The position numbers were made by a program, and so were the translations under genes. Positions 22,693 through 32,696 of a stretch of DNA of 64,000 nt are shown one piece after another. The DNA is taken from the NCBI RefSeq assembly GCF_029227915.1, contig NC_079876.1:19718001-19782000 (forward strand), given 5' to 3'. The first letter of the stretch is position 1. Every line of letters begins with the position of its first letter. The notes beneath the pieces were generated by a model. The model ran no database searches. It saw only the letters and a list, made by a program, of their open reading frames with translations, and was not told the DNA's origin. This DNA is from Hydractinia symbiolongicarpus (lineage: Eukaryota > Cnidaria > Hydrozoa > Anthoathecata > Hydractiniidae).

Positions 22693-23846
22693 GGTCTTGA
22701 CTTTTCTTGATGATCCAACGACCCCAAGAGTCTTCATCAAAATAACTGGGGCCCGAACCTGGATAATCTTTGCGATGGCTCTGCCAAGAGCTAAAAAACT
22801 CTTGTCCTTCCACTCTTGTTCACTACCAGATACACCAGCCGCAGTCATGGCCATGGCTATGTACAAGTGCTTTGCCGCGAACTCGACAACTCTCGCTGCT
22901 ACTCTGAAGAAGAACGAGACAACTGTGCCAATGGTCCCAGGTAGTGCAGCAGCTGCCTTCCCTGCTAGGTACTTCAGGAACTTTTCGACTCTTTCAAGCT
23001 GTTTTTGCACGAAACCCTAACCGCCAATACTACCTCCTGCTGCAGCACCCGCTCCTGCTGTAGCAACTCCCACAGCGAGTACAATGGTGGATATAAGCAG
23101 ACCCATAGCCGAGACGATACTCACTATAGTAATCCCTTGCTCATTGAAGAGAATCTTCAACTTCTTGGTCAGAGATTTATCGCCTTCAGCCATCTTCATC
23201 AACGTCGTCTTGATGCGTGAGAGTTAGCACTGGGTGTCGGATGAAAGCAAACCGTGCGCTTCTCGTACTGCTTCCTTTTGATCCTGGAGCCGTTCCAGAT
23301 CTTCCTTAGCCTTCACGATGTCTTCGTTCCAGATGGCTAACTCTTCCTCGGATACTCCAGGTGTAGCCATCTTGCTCTCAAGCCTTTTTACCTTGGCTTC
23401 TGATTTGTCGATCTCACTGTCGTAGAAGATCATCTTGCTTTTCAAATGCTTGAGGTTACCCCTTAGCGTTTGAAGCTCGCGGTTTAGCCCCCTTCTTTTA
23501 CGCTCTGTGATAACCCGCCAAAGGAAGTATCTTCGATCAGGCTGTCCGTGTCATCGAGAACGTTCTCGAGTAGTGGCAACATTTCGATGTCATCAGCCTT
23601 TTCATTGACATTATCCAATTCCTTAAGGAACTTTTGATCAACTTTTGATCTTAGTAGCTCCTGCCTTGCCGTGGGCTGTTATTGTCGCGTCGTGGTATCT
23701 CCAGCTGAGCTGGATTGACCATGCTCTTCTGGCGTTAACCTGGTATCAGGCTGAATATCCTCAGACCTACTGAACTCCTCAGGCTCGTCTGGAATGCCTT
23801 CCTCTGGCGTAAAGTCATCTCCTTCGAACATTGGATTAATCGTCAT
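22681..23846 (-). pseudogene. Coiled-coil and membrane protein of the Polinton, several frameshifts
   Basis: Starting at ATG 23844-23846, the minus strand reads an acidic N-terminus (MTINPMFEGDD, then many E/D and S/T). A long helical region follows through 23224-23445 (KVKRLESKMATPGVSEEE, coiled coil), then a membrane segment at 23017-23202 (ITIVSIVSAMGLLISTIVL followed by Gly/Ala-rich residues). The last part, 22681-23010, has LAGKAAAALPGTIG and another hydrophobic stretch. The pieces are in three frames with breaks near 23680, 23500, 23220 and 23010. The coiled coil, glycine-rich loop and KAAAALPG helix combination is a recurrent Polinton-associated protein of cnidarians. A role in the virion or membrane is suggested but unproven. 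Confidence 0.6.
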
Positions 23847-23915
23847 TTATTCAACCCTCCGCAGCCCACTAATAAACACGGAAATAAACTTGATCTGCAT
23901 AAGGACTTAAAAACG
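23847..23915. promoter_or_regulatory. Divergent gap upstream of the major capsid gene
   Basis: This 69-base stretch separates divergent starts at 23846 (minus) and 23916 (plus) and contains an AATAAACAC element. It must contain the 5' signals of both genes, but no motif is certain. Confidence 0.3.
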
Positions 23916-25129
23916 ATGCTAGCAATGAAAGGGATCAAGCAACGTGTGAAGGTCTCCCATACCCTCAGTACGATTAACCAGAACGAAGATTAGTATGACG
24001 ACGTTCCAAACATGGGACAAAATGATGTAATTTTTCCCGGCTCTCTCAAACTCCTCTTTGGCCTGGAGCTTACTGGCACCAATACGAAACTTACCATTGT
24101 CAGCAACATAGGCAAGGCTTTGGTTCAAAACTTTCGCATAAACCTGAACGGCCACGAAGTGCAAAACATCAGCGATTTCAATGTGCTCGCGGTGTATAGG
24201 GACTTGTGGCTACCAAAAATTGAGCGTGAGAACAATCTAATTTCTGAGGGTATAAACCCCAACGATGACACCATCCGGGCTCTGCAAGTCAAAGCTAGCG
24301 ATCATGTAGGAAATGACGAGGAAAAGGCGATCGTGGCGATGTATGGCAACACTTTCGCCATCCCTATCGGCAAATTTTTCGAACTCACGAGGGATCTAGC
24401 ATTCTACCGACATGGGCTATATGACAGGCTACAGTTCGTTATACATTTTGCGCCCTATGACCAAGTCGTCAAAGATGCTGGTACAGCAGCTTCATGGTCT
24501 ACCGCAGCTAAACCAGTTGATAGCGCTTACAAGATCAACAATATTTGCTTGGAATTTAATAAAGTGACAAAAGAGGGGCTTGGCAGTGTTATGATGTCAC
24601 GCTACAGCCGTCTTGCGCTACCATACGAGCGTGTACTCCGTAGCAAGGTTGTGACTATAAAGAAGCTAATACCTCATACAACTTGCAAATCGATACCCCT
24701 GCGAAGAGCATGAAGGTTATACTCCTTTTGTTCGAAGATCGGGGCAAAGTGAAGGCTTACTCTGGTGCCAACAAGGTCTTTTACAACCCCAAGATCGAAG
24801 AAATCGCGATCACGGTGGAACTCTACTCGCACACAATGTTGCCGAACGATCATCTCGAACAAGTCTTTGAACTTTTCGGTGATGTGAATAGCAGGGTAAC
24901 CCTCGGCCAGTTTGCAACGGAGAGATACGCGCTGTTCATTGACTTCAGAGCAACCCCAGGGAATAGCTTGCATGGTAGTGGGAGACCCCTGCAAAGGCTT
25001 AGTGACGGCATCACCTTGCACATGAGCAAGAAAGCTGATGGAACCGGCGACATCAAGTGCTACGTGTACTTGTTGCAAGATGCGCAGCTGAACATTCTGG
25101 ATGGCAGATGCCATAGTACGGAGTACTAA
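23916..25129 (+). pseudogene. Major capsid protein, double jelly roll, with a stop and a frameshift
   Basis: The gene starts ATG at 23916 (MLAMKGIKQRV), hits an in-frame TAG at 23991-23993, and continues as 24012-24713. It is then frameshifted at about 24680 into 24683-25129. Together about 400 codons remain. Recognisable capsid segments are NIGKALVQNFRINLNGHEV (first barrel), VLAVYRDLW, AIPIGKFFEL, LYDRLQFVIHFAPYDQV (closing strands of barrel one), KSMKVILLLFED and KCYVYLLQDAQLNI near the C-terminus. These are the diagnostic strands of Polinton major capsid proteins, which build the icosahedral shell. It reads toward the integrase. The two breaks make it non-functional here. Confidence 0.82.
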
Positions 25130-25135
25130 ATAAAC

Positions 25136-25480
25136 ATGGCGCACTTGGCAGTAATGGCAGGAGGAGCGTTGATTAGCGCGTTGGCCTTTTCAGGCTGGAA
25201 TTTCATGTTTTCAAAACTCTCAGGGCACGGGAAAGAGGAGCGTAGAAGCTCAATGGGTAAGAGATCGTCAAGCAAAGATCGACTGGCATAAAAAGCAACA
25301 AGAGCTCCAGCGTGCTGCAGGACTGAGTTTTAAAGAATTCGATGAAGGTATGAGAGAGTACTATATCGCGACGTTAGAGTAGGCCCCAACATTGTCGGAC
25401 TTTTACACACCTTCAAAGCAACAACAAGACGGTGAATTGACATTCATTCTTGGAAAGGCTAGGCCTTTTGAGTTTTGCCG
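25136..25480 (+). pseudogene. Small membrane protein following the capsid gene, frameshifted
   Basis: ATG at 25136 follows the capsid stop after 6 bases and reads MAHLAVMAGGALISALAFSG, an N-terminal hydrophobic helix, then SKLSGHGKEERR. A frameshift at about 25250 moves the coding to a helical part (KKQQELQRAAGLSFKEFDEG) and an in-frame TAG at about 25380 precedes LSDFYTPS. The original protein would have been about 110 residues with a membrane anchor and a helical tail. It is a recurrent cnidarian Polinton gene of unknown function. Confidence 0.55.
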
Positions 25481-25530
25481 CCTACAAGTGAATGTAGACG
25501 CAGCGGAACATTTTTCGACATGTAATAAAC

Positions 25531-26555
25531 ATGTCGAAAGCACATATCGTTACGGCTGAAGAAGTTGAAAAGCTAAGCAAAATCTATTACTCTCCGGAGC
25601 ATCTCTGGACTGAGCGAAAAGCTATTAAACTACTTGTCGAGGGGAGTAGTCTCTCTAAAAAGAAAGTCACACATTGGCTGACGAGACAGCTGCTCTGGCT
25701 CCGAAATATTCGAGGCCCCAAGCGCATCAATTGCCCTCATTTCACAATTACAAGACCAAATGAAATGCACCAGTTTGACTTGCTCTATATGCCCCACGAT
25801 AAAGTCTATGGAAACACCTATAAATACATCCTCGCAGGCATTGACGTGTCTTCAAGATACAAGACAGCAAGATCTTTGCGTACAATAAAGGCTAGCAAGG
25901 TCGCCGACATGCTCAAGGACATTTATAAAGCCGGATCTTTACGCTATCCCAGTATATTCCAGTGCGACAACGGCTCCGAGTTCAAGTCAGATGTGACAAA
26001 GCTGCTAGAGGGCAAGGGTGTCAAGATCAAGCGTGCAACTACCAAATACCACCACACTTTCACAGCTTTCGCTGAGTCATACAACAAGGTGCTCGCGGAA
26101 AGGCTCTTCAAACCTCAAGATGCGCAAGAGTTGGTTTCTGACAAGCAAAGTAGTACATGGGTCAAACACTTGTACACTATCGTCAAGGGGTTGAACAACA
26201 CCAAAACAGATCGGTATGAAGCCAAGCAAGGCCATCAAGCTCGAGGAAGTCCCGCAAGACATGCAGCAGCGACGCCCTGAGGAAAAGGCGAAGCACGAAT
26301 CCCGTTACCCGACGATGGTCTGTACTTGTAACTACTGCAACCGGGAGAAGAGCATGGTGATGCTAAAAGACGTGCAACGGACGTTTGGTGGATCAAGATA
26401 ACGTATAGGCTCGATCGTATTGTGAGTGGTAGCAGGTTGTTGTATTATCTTGACGGAGGCCCTGATCGAAGCTTCGTGTCAGAGGAGTTAATGCTAATAC
26501 CAGAGGATGTTGAAGTACCTCTGGAGCATGTCAAACAATGGCCCATAGCACAATG
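25531..26555 (+). pseudogene. Retroviral-type integrase (RVE/DDE), C-terminus frameshifted
   Basis: The first 249 codons are intact. A zinc-binding-like N-terminal region is followed by the catalytic core: Asp83 in HQFDLLYMP, Asp146 in FQCDNGSEF and Glu182 in AFAESYNKV, with 35 residues between the last two (DD35E). Near 26215 the frame shifts, and the remainder continues in other frames to about 26555 (TYPT/CNYC segment, then YRLDRIVSG, YYLDGGPDRSF and EELMLIPED), a beta-rich C-terminal domain. Integrases of this type insert Polintons and make a 6-bp target duplication. It is transcribed away from the capsid gene on the same strand. The core has all three acidic residues, but the full protein is broken. 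Confidence 0.88.
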
Positions 26556-26970
26556 ACCCATGGCACTATTTCGGACCTGGTAACTTGTGCCGCCTTAGGT
26601 TTTCTAGAACGACGCACGATCTCCAAGGCACCATCTAATGTGACGAATGCATCGTGCAGATTTCTATCCTTGCCAGGAAGGTGGGTCCCATTCACCCCGA
26701 GATTGATAATAGCGTCACCTTTCCACATTTTCATACTTGTCGGCCAGCTCTTATAGCATCGTATATAATGCCAAGTAGAAGTAACGACCCACTGACGATT
26801 AAAGTAATGTTGTCGGAATGCAACTCGCGCCTCAGTTCAGACAATTCCCGGTAACTCTTCTCGAGGTCTTTCTCCAGCATGGCAACGGTTCCATCAGCTT
26901 GCCTCAAGTCAAATTCAATTTCTCTAATATACACCATACGTTTCTTTTCCAATTCTTCTGCATAAGACAT
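26531..26970 (-). pseudogene. Coiled-coil membrane protein of the Polinton, frameshifted
   Basis: ATG at 26968-26970 gives MSYAEELEKKRMVYIREIEF, a long charged helix (coiled coil to about residue 52), then a hydrophobic segment (ITLIVSGSLLLLGIIYDAI). The frame shifts near 26735 and the C-terminal part (26531-26734) continues with a soluble domain including LHDAFVTLDGALEIVRR. Its 3' end overlaps that of the integrase on the other strand. Function unknown; the shape suggests a virion membrane-linked or scaffold role. Confidence 0.5.
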
Positions 26971-26989
26971 TTTATTTAGAGGATAGAAT

Positions 26990-27533
26990 TCACAAAAAAA
27001 TCTTCCAACTCCTGGGATGCTCCAGTCTCACATACAAGCAAGCATCCTTAGATTTGCTCAGATCAGCCTTGATCGTTCCCCAGTCACATATCTGGCTCAT
27101 CTCCTCATCTATGAGCTTTATATCGCTCCTTTCATGCGGGTACCACACGAACAACTGCTTTTTCTGCCTTCTAAGTTTCTTTGGTAGGGCTGTGTAGCTT
27201 TGCGTCAAGAGTTTCCTCAGCGATCATATCGTCGATAATTAACAGAGTGTCCTCGCCGGCTAGTAGCTCTGATAATTTGCTTATCCACTCGAAAAGCTGG
27301 TTCTTGGGGTCTATCAGGAATACGTAATCGTCCTTCCAGAGTGAGGCTCTATCAAGATAAGTCTTATTCCAGCGGATCGTTGGGCATAGAATGACGATAT
27401 TGTGGAAGTGACCCCTGTAATCATTCTCGAGCAAGTCCAGTACTCGTTGAGTTTTCCCGCAAGAAGTAGATCCTGTGAAAATTGCTGTATGAGGTTCCAG
27501 CACCACATCGATAATCATGTTTGTTGTATGCAA
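26990..27533 (-). pseudogene. Genome-packaging ATPase (A32/FtsK-HerA type), internally deleted
   Basis: Two frames, 27171-27533 and 26990-27208, form one gene. The first has a Walker A motif, GSTSCGKTQ (residues 21-29), and a Walker B motif, TLLIIDDM (Asp101-Asp102). The second has LTQSYTALPKKLRRQ (the sensor/arginine region after Walker B), then KKQLFVWYPHERSD and a C-terminal beta end. Between EET in the first and LTQSY in the second about 20 residues are missing, and the join is out of frame. The packaging ATPase pumps the genome into the procapsid. The deletion removes the segment between Walker B and the sensor motif, so it is dead. Confidence 0.85.
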
Positions 27534-27565
27534 ATATGACCCTTTTACCCCGGCATTAAGACCAC

Positions 27566-27793
27566 CTATTTAGGCTTTGGCACGATGCTCGCGGGAATCC
27601 AGCCCTTGCTCACAGCCATCTCACGACTTCCCCGTACGGCTGTGAAGTAGGCCACCAGCTTGGTGCTGGGGCTCGTTATACCAAGGAATCTCTTGGCCGC
27701 CATGGCATACGCAAATGTAAAGCCTAGGTCCACGACAGTTTCGTACAGCATGTCGATTATCTCCTTTTGTTGAGGTGTCACGTTAGAACTCAT
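27566..27793 (-). CDS. Small Polinton protein with hydrophobic centre
   Basis: An intact 75-residue frame with ATG at 27791-27793, 32 bases upstream of the ATPase gene's start on the same strand. The sequence begins MSSNVTPQQKEIIDMLYETV, followed by LGFTFAYAMAAKRFLG, a short aromatic/alanine hydrophobic segment, then a basic tail. I do not recognise a function. Position and size match other small membrane-associated genes of the element. Confidence 0.5.
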   Translation of the reverse strand: MSSNVTPQQKEIIDMLYETVVDLGFTFAYAMAAKRFLGITSPSTKLVAYFTAVRGSREMAVSKGWIPASIVPKPK

Positions 27794-27808
27794 GTTTATT
27801 ATTGAGGT

Positions 27809-28177
27809 TTATCGCATGTGAAAAAAGAAAGCATCTTGGGTTTCGGGTTTGGAAGGCTTTTGCTGCTGCTCCTGCGGAGCCGTTGGTGCACGTGAGATCT
27901 CTGCAGGCTGTTGTGCCGCTGCGGGCTGCTTACGTGTAATGTAGTGGACACCTGCTGTTACGCAAGCAAGTATGATAAGGCCTCCACCAAGGTATGCACT
28001 GTGAAGAACCTGGGAAGTACTTTTGTCAGGTTCCTGATCCTCTTGTGAAGTACTTTTACCCACGTTCTTCTGTAAGTCAGCCTTGTTCTTGCGATTCCAT
28101 TCAGCAAGTCTCTTGCCAGCACCAACACGAATTTCGTTTTTCTTGGTAATTACTTGGTAAGTAGACTCTTCACTCAT
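27809..28177 (-). CDS. Single-span membrane protein of the Polinton
   Basis: An intact 122-residue frame. Residues 1-60 are polar with a motif KNEIRVGAGKRLAEWNRKNK. A transmembrane segment (AYLGGGLIILACVTAGVHYI) lies at about 61-80, and a Pro/Gln/Ala-rich C-terminus follows. The N-terminal RVGAGKRLAxxN pattern recurs in similar cnidarian Polinton proteins. No enzymatic motif is present. It begins 70 bases downstream of the end of the next minus-strand gene. Confidence 0.55.
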   Translation of the reverse strand: MSEESTYQVITKKNEIRVGAGKRLAEWNRKNKADLQKNVGKSTSQEDQEPDKSTSQVLHSAYLGGGLIILACVTAGVHYITRKQPAAAQQPAEISRAPTAPQEQQQKPSKPETQDAFFFHMR

Positions 28178-28247
28178 TTGTTATAATCTTAAGACTTGTA
28201 ACAAATCACTTCGCTTTAGCTAGCCCCACCGCATCTCCCTTTCTTCA

Positions 28248-28862
28248 TTATTGAATTCTTGTAAGGCCTACTTTCCAAAACACGGACATGTGTGGTGGGA
28301 AGCGCTCCGCTGGAGGTGTCAGGATTTTTGAGCCATGCCCACCACGGTCCCCGGTCATGTTACACCAGTCCGAATATCTCACAACCCCTGTGCCATATAT
28401 ATATATTGAGCCAAATCCCTTATGCGCTCGAATATTTCGTAATTTTCCATGCGTATCTTTGATAGACTGTTCCCCATTGTTTTCTTGATCTTCATCAACC
28501 TTCTCTTCAACTACCTTGGACATGGATAGTTGGCAGTGGTTAACGGTATGCGCAGCAACTAAAAGAGGTGTGAGAAACTTTCCAAACGCTGATTACACGA
28601 GGATCCCCAAGTCTGCCATGCTTTCTCTGATAATAGAATCCTCTTCCAGGTCTTGGCGAAGAGCCTAGGGACTATCGAGGGGCACCACATTCGCTACAAC
28701 TTTGGTATACATGCTGATGGCATGACAGGATAGTGCCTTGGCAGTTTTTGAGCCCTTCTCTTGGAGCTCGCAGTGAACGTACTCAGCACGTATCTTCTCG
28801 GTCACCTCGTCTGATGATTTGTCAACGAAGCCTTCGGTGCACTTTTTCGGTAGGAGTGCTGT
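28248..28862 (-). pseudogene. Polinton gene with two in-frame stops, unknown function
   Basis: Reading directly after the polymerase stop and in the same frame, the minus strand gives KCTEGFVDKSSDEVTEKIRA, then TAKALSCHAISMYTK. A stop lies near 28666, then LRQDLEEDSIIRESMADLGI, another stop near 28600, then FLTPLLVAAHTVNH. It runs without a break into 28248-28523 (SIKDTHGKLRN and later residues). The combination of a LRQD...NLG-like helix and a PxLVAAHTV helix is a known cnidarian Polinton gene pattern, function unknown. The start cannot be fixed. Confidence 0.5.
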
Positions 28863-31800
28863 TTATCCTTGCATGCATCCTTCAGGCTTGTCGTCTGCCC
28901 TATTGAGTGCCAGCTTGTTCATTTCCTGCGTGTAGATTTGATGCCCCTTATAGTCTTCGAAGGTGATGGATTTCTTCGTGACACACTTCTTCACACCTTT
29001 CGCTTTGCGATCCCCACCCTCTTTCGTGAGACTCTTGTAAGCATAGAGTTTTGCTGTCAGGATGAAGAACTCTGTCATGATTTTATCATTTAGCTCGTCT
29101 TTCATGATGCCCACCACCTTTTTGTTTTTCTCAATGGGGAGAGGTCTGTTGTCATCTTTCCTATAGGTACTCGTGTCAAAACGTTCCTCCACATCCGTGG
29201 CAATGTCGCGATAAAAATCCTCTGTTCTGATGTGGTACACGAAGGAGTCCGTGTCCCTATAGCAGACCCGCAGCTTGCTGCCATACTTGGGCTACATGTA
29301 GTTGTAGTGAAACTCGTACATTACCATTTTCGAGTTGTCTAAAATAGCTTGGCCAATATACACCGGTTTGTTCATTTTCACCTCAATCTTGCCCATTTCC
29401 ACGCCCATGAGGTGGCTGCTGAAGTAGTTCCCGCCCTTGAAATTGGGCTTCATGACAAGTTTTGTATTCTTCTCTTCCAGCTGGATGTTGTGGTGATTCC
29501 TCAGGTTCTCCATGGTCTTGCCGAACACCGAGAGGTTCATGAGCTTATAGAAGTCCTTCTCGAACTCATTTTTGGCGGCGGTTCTAAGCCTGGTTAAACT
29601 GGATGACTCTGCATACCTTCTTGAGTTCGAGCCCATGTTTCAGGGCCTCGTGAAGGGCTCTGATATGTACCATGTACCTCCGCTTGTGCTCGAGATTTGG
29701 TAATAGTTTCTCGACCTTGTGAACCACTTTGCGCTCCGGTGGGAAGGGTAGCTCGTTGTGCTTGTCGTGTAAGCCCTCTTGATAATCGATTTCAAGTTCC
29801 AAGATGTAGCCGTGCTTGTTGTCAGCGACAAGTTTTCTGATCCGCTTTTGGGTAAAGGTCTCCACATTCGACAGCCATTTGAACCCGTGCGTGGGCAGGT
29901 CTTGACGCATGGCCCATTTGTACCAATTTTTGGCATCGAGGTACTGCAAGTATGACGACTCAACCTCCGGATTGTATTGGTCCCTCATGTACTTGTTGTT
30001 CGCTTTGGCATATCTATGCACAGCTTGGGTTATGCCCCCTCGGATACCTCTTTTGAACATCAGAAGCATGTCGCGATCCGTAAGGAGCTCCAGCTTGATC
30101 TCGGCGTACTTCAACGCTGCCTTCCAGGCGAGACCAGGTGCACTGTAGAAATGGGCAGGGTCGAGCTTGTAGTTATCCAGGCACACTCCTCGAATGCTCT
30201 CGAAGATATCGGCTAGTAGCAAGAGGTCTGTAGTGAGGTACGTATCGTGATAGTCACCCATGGTAGTCTCGGAGCCTTTCGGAGTGATGAAATTCCAGAC
30301 TTTTTTCGCGTGCTCGTAGTCGTTGTCGCTGATCCCTTTCATGTTCAACTTGCTGTGGAAGACCTCGTTGAGAGGTAGCTCTGTCTCCCTGAATCGTCGC
30401 CAGCCATCCATGTACTCCTATGGATAGACGCCTTTTCGAAGCATCCGTCTGAAGAAATCATCCCCATCGATGAACCTTGCCATGGCTGGCACGTTTGCCT
30501 TTATCTGCTCCATGTCTAGCTGCTTCGTGGTACTCAAGCAGCAAGCCTTGCACCGGAATCTCGCTATATACTCGACGTCGATGTTCTGAAATTCCAGACA
30601 TGTATCCACGCACTGCTGACATTTCATACCTGCGGCGTTTGTACCGATGAGGTTGCTTGCCAATTCTCCAGTCTTGATGTTATAAAGCGACAGCTGTCTA
30701 TCACACGAATCTCGATCTTCTTTTACGTTTCACCATCACCGTACCCCATGCCTCCATGGGGTACCTTGATTTTTACGTTAAAGGAGATATATTTTTCTGT
30801 ATTTTCAGCGATGCAGCCAGTATCCTGGGTGTCATACTTCCCACCCAGTTTTCGGATAAACAAGTGGGCGTCGTACCCTGAGAGGTTGTGGAAGATCACG
30901 GGCACGTGGCCTGGTATCTTTTACTTGATATTGCATTGTGTATGCGTAGCGCCTCTGTATAGAGCCGTATAGTAGCAATGGTCCCTGACGGTTGTCATCA
31001 TCAAAGGGTTTCATGCAGATGTGGCACCGCGTGGCTTCATCGTGTTCTCTCTTTTGTACCTTCGTTAGGGGCAACATGTTCTGCTGAGAGTAGGTGCTGT
31101 AAAGTCGCTTTACCTCATCCTCCAGATGTTGAACGAACCTCGTCACACAGTCCTTACCGCGGTATCTATACAAGAGATATGATATATCGCCATAGGCAAA
31201 GGTACTATACCTACACCAGCCGCATGGTACGTGTTCATCTTATTCGTCTTGGTCTCCCTCGCATTCTCTTTCATCGGGATCAACAGGCTCTCTCCCTGCA
31301 GTATGTATAGTGCTTGTCTCGCGATTCGATTGTTGGGAAGGCTTGTAAGCAGTTCAGGTAGAAGTGCATTTTTGCAGTATTCTTCGATGTCTCGCTACCC
31401 AGGCGCCGTGAGAGATTTTTGACGGCTATATAGTGGATCTTTTTGTCATCCGTAAGGAGTAGCAGATTAACCTGTTTCTCGCGTCCGTTGTGTGTCGATC
31501 AGCGCAGGATATTGAACGTCTTCCCCGTCACGTATAAGACGTTCGCCGCGATGTCGAGGTTGTTCTCCTCAAACTTGGAGATTTCCTTGATGCTTGTAGG
31601 AAACTCGATGCCCTGCCAGTTATAGGTCTCCGCATAGGGTTCCAGCTTACTGATTCTCTGTGGATCTCTGGATATCTCCTCATGATGCAGAGCAGCGATG
31701 ATACTCCATTTGAAGCACTCCTCATCCCCGTTTTTCGCGTTAATAATAGCTTTTTTTGGTGGATATCCACTTGGGTGCTACAATGTACGAAGAACCCCTC

Positions 31801-32659
31801 GTCAGCTTGAGCTTGTTAAAGTCTACGTCGAGATGCATAATTCGACTGATCGTAAAGCCACTTTTGGGCAGCGCAGGATTCTCTACATGCGTCCTGACTT
31901 GGGCAAACATCGTATTTAGCACCTCATCCACGACGGTACCCTGAAAGACCGGTGTCATGTTGCTATGGAAGACCTTATCCACCTCGATGAACTCGCTGGT
32001 ACCCTCCACCGGCTTTTTCCAGAGAATCCAGAGGGAAAACTGTACTTTCGCAGACCACATGTCTTTAATCTGCATCCCAACCATGGTTTTCGCGTGTGAT
32101 CGCACCATCCCTAAGGATCCATCGACATCCGTACCGTCTATGCCAGGGATGCGGAAACTTTGGAAGGTTCCATGGTGAGCATACTTATGTTCCTGGGGCG
32201 TGAAGTCTTCTTGCACCTCTTGTTCAGCGGGTTCGGTGCTTTCTGGAGCCTCTTCTTCAACTTCACCCATCAGGGTTTTCCTTGCCCCATCATATAGAGC
32301 AAGGATGCGATTTTTTGCTGATGCGTATATACTTTGCACCGGCTTTCTAATGCTCTCTGGCACATGGTTCACATGCCAGTCAGACCACTCTCGTAGTTTA
32401 CTCTTTACCACTGGACGAGTCTTCACCATCTCTTGGAGCTCGAAAATATCCAAGGTATCCGGTGTAAATGGTCTTGGAGCAGGTATTGGTCTTGGGGTTG
32501 CAACAAGTCTTGGTGGAGCTACGGGTCTCGGAGCAGGAACGGGTCGTGGGGGTGCCTCCAATAAAGCAACAAAGTCGGCTTTGCGTAGCTTGGAATAGTG
32601 TATAAGTCCACGTGTTCTCGCAATAGCGTGTAAAACTCTTTCACGCTGTGTTTATTCAT
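28863..32659 (-). pseudogene. Protein-primed family B DNA polymerase, multiply broken
   Basis: The gene starts ATG at 32657-32659. An N-terminal SAP-like piece and a Pro/Arg-rich region (from about 32590) are followed by 31740-32561, the N-terminal domain (TRGSSYIVAPKW at its end). A zinc/HNH-like segment CHICMKPFDDDN lies at about 31010, the exonuclease motif FHNLSGYDAHLF at about 30870-30905, and the TPR/palm part at 29584-30411 (DTYLTTDLLLLADIF, DPAHFYSAPGL, GIRGGITQAVHRY). Motif B-like KNEFEKDFYKLMN is in 29292-29636, and motif C, YRDTDSF, is at about 29245. Breaks seen: frameshifts near 32609, 31745, 31170, 30960 and 29600; stops near 31510, 30935, 30418 and 29294; and a deletion near 31295 that removes the first exonuclease acidic motif. 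Catalytic DTDS and the exonuclease YD are still present. This enzyme replicates the element from protein-primed ends. Confidence 0.9.
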
Positions 32660-32696
32660 CTTTATTATATGGATTTCCGGTTTCAATCAACAATAT

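Noticed and set aside
24674-25144. 156-residue minus-strand frame opposite the capsid gene
   Set aside because: Only the plus strand shows capsid-specific strand motifs; the minus frame is antisense.
32139-32598. 132-residue plus-strand frame with Gly-rich end
   Set aside because: It is the antisense shadow of the polymerase N-terminal region, whose Pro/Arg-rich segment gives Gly-rich antisense.
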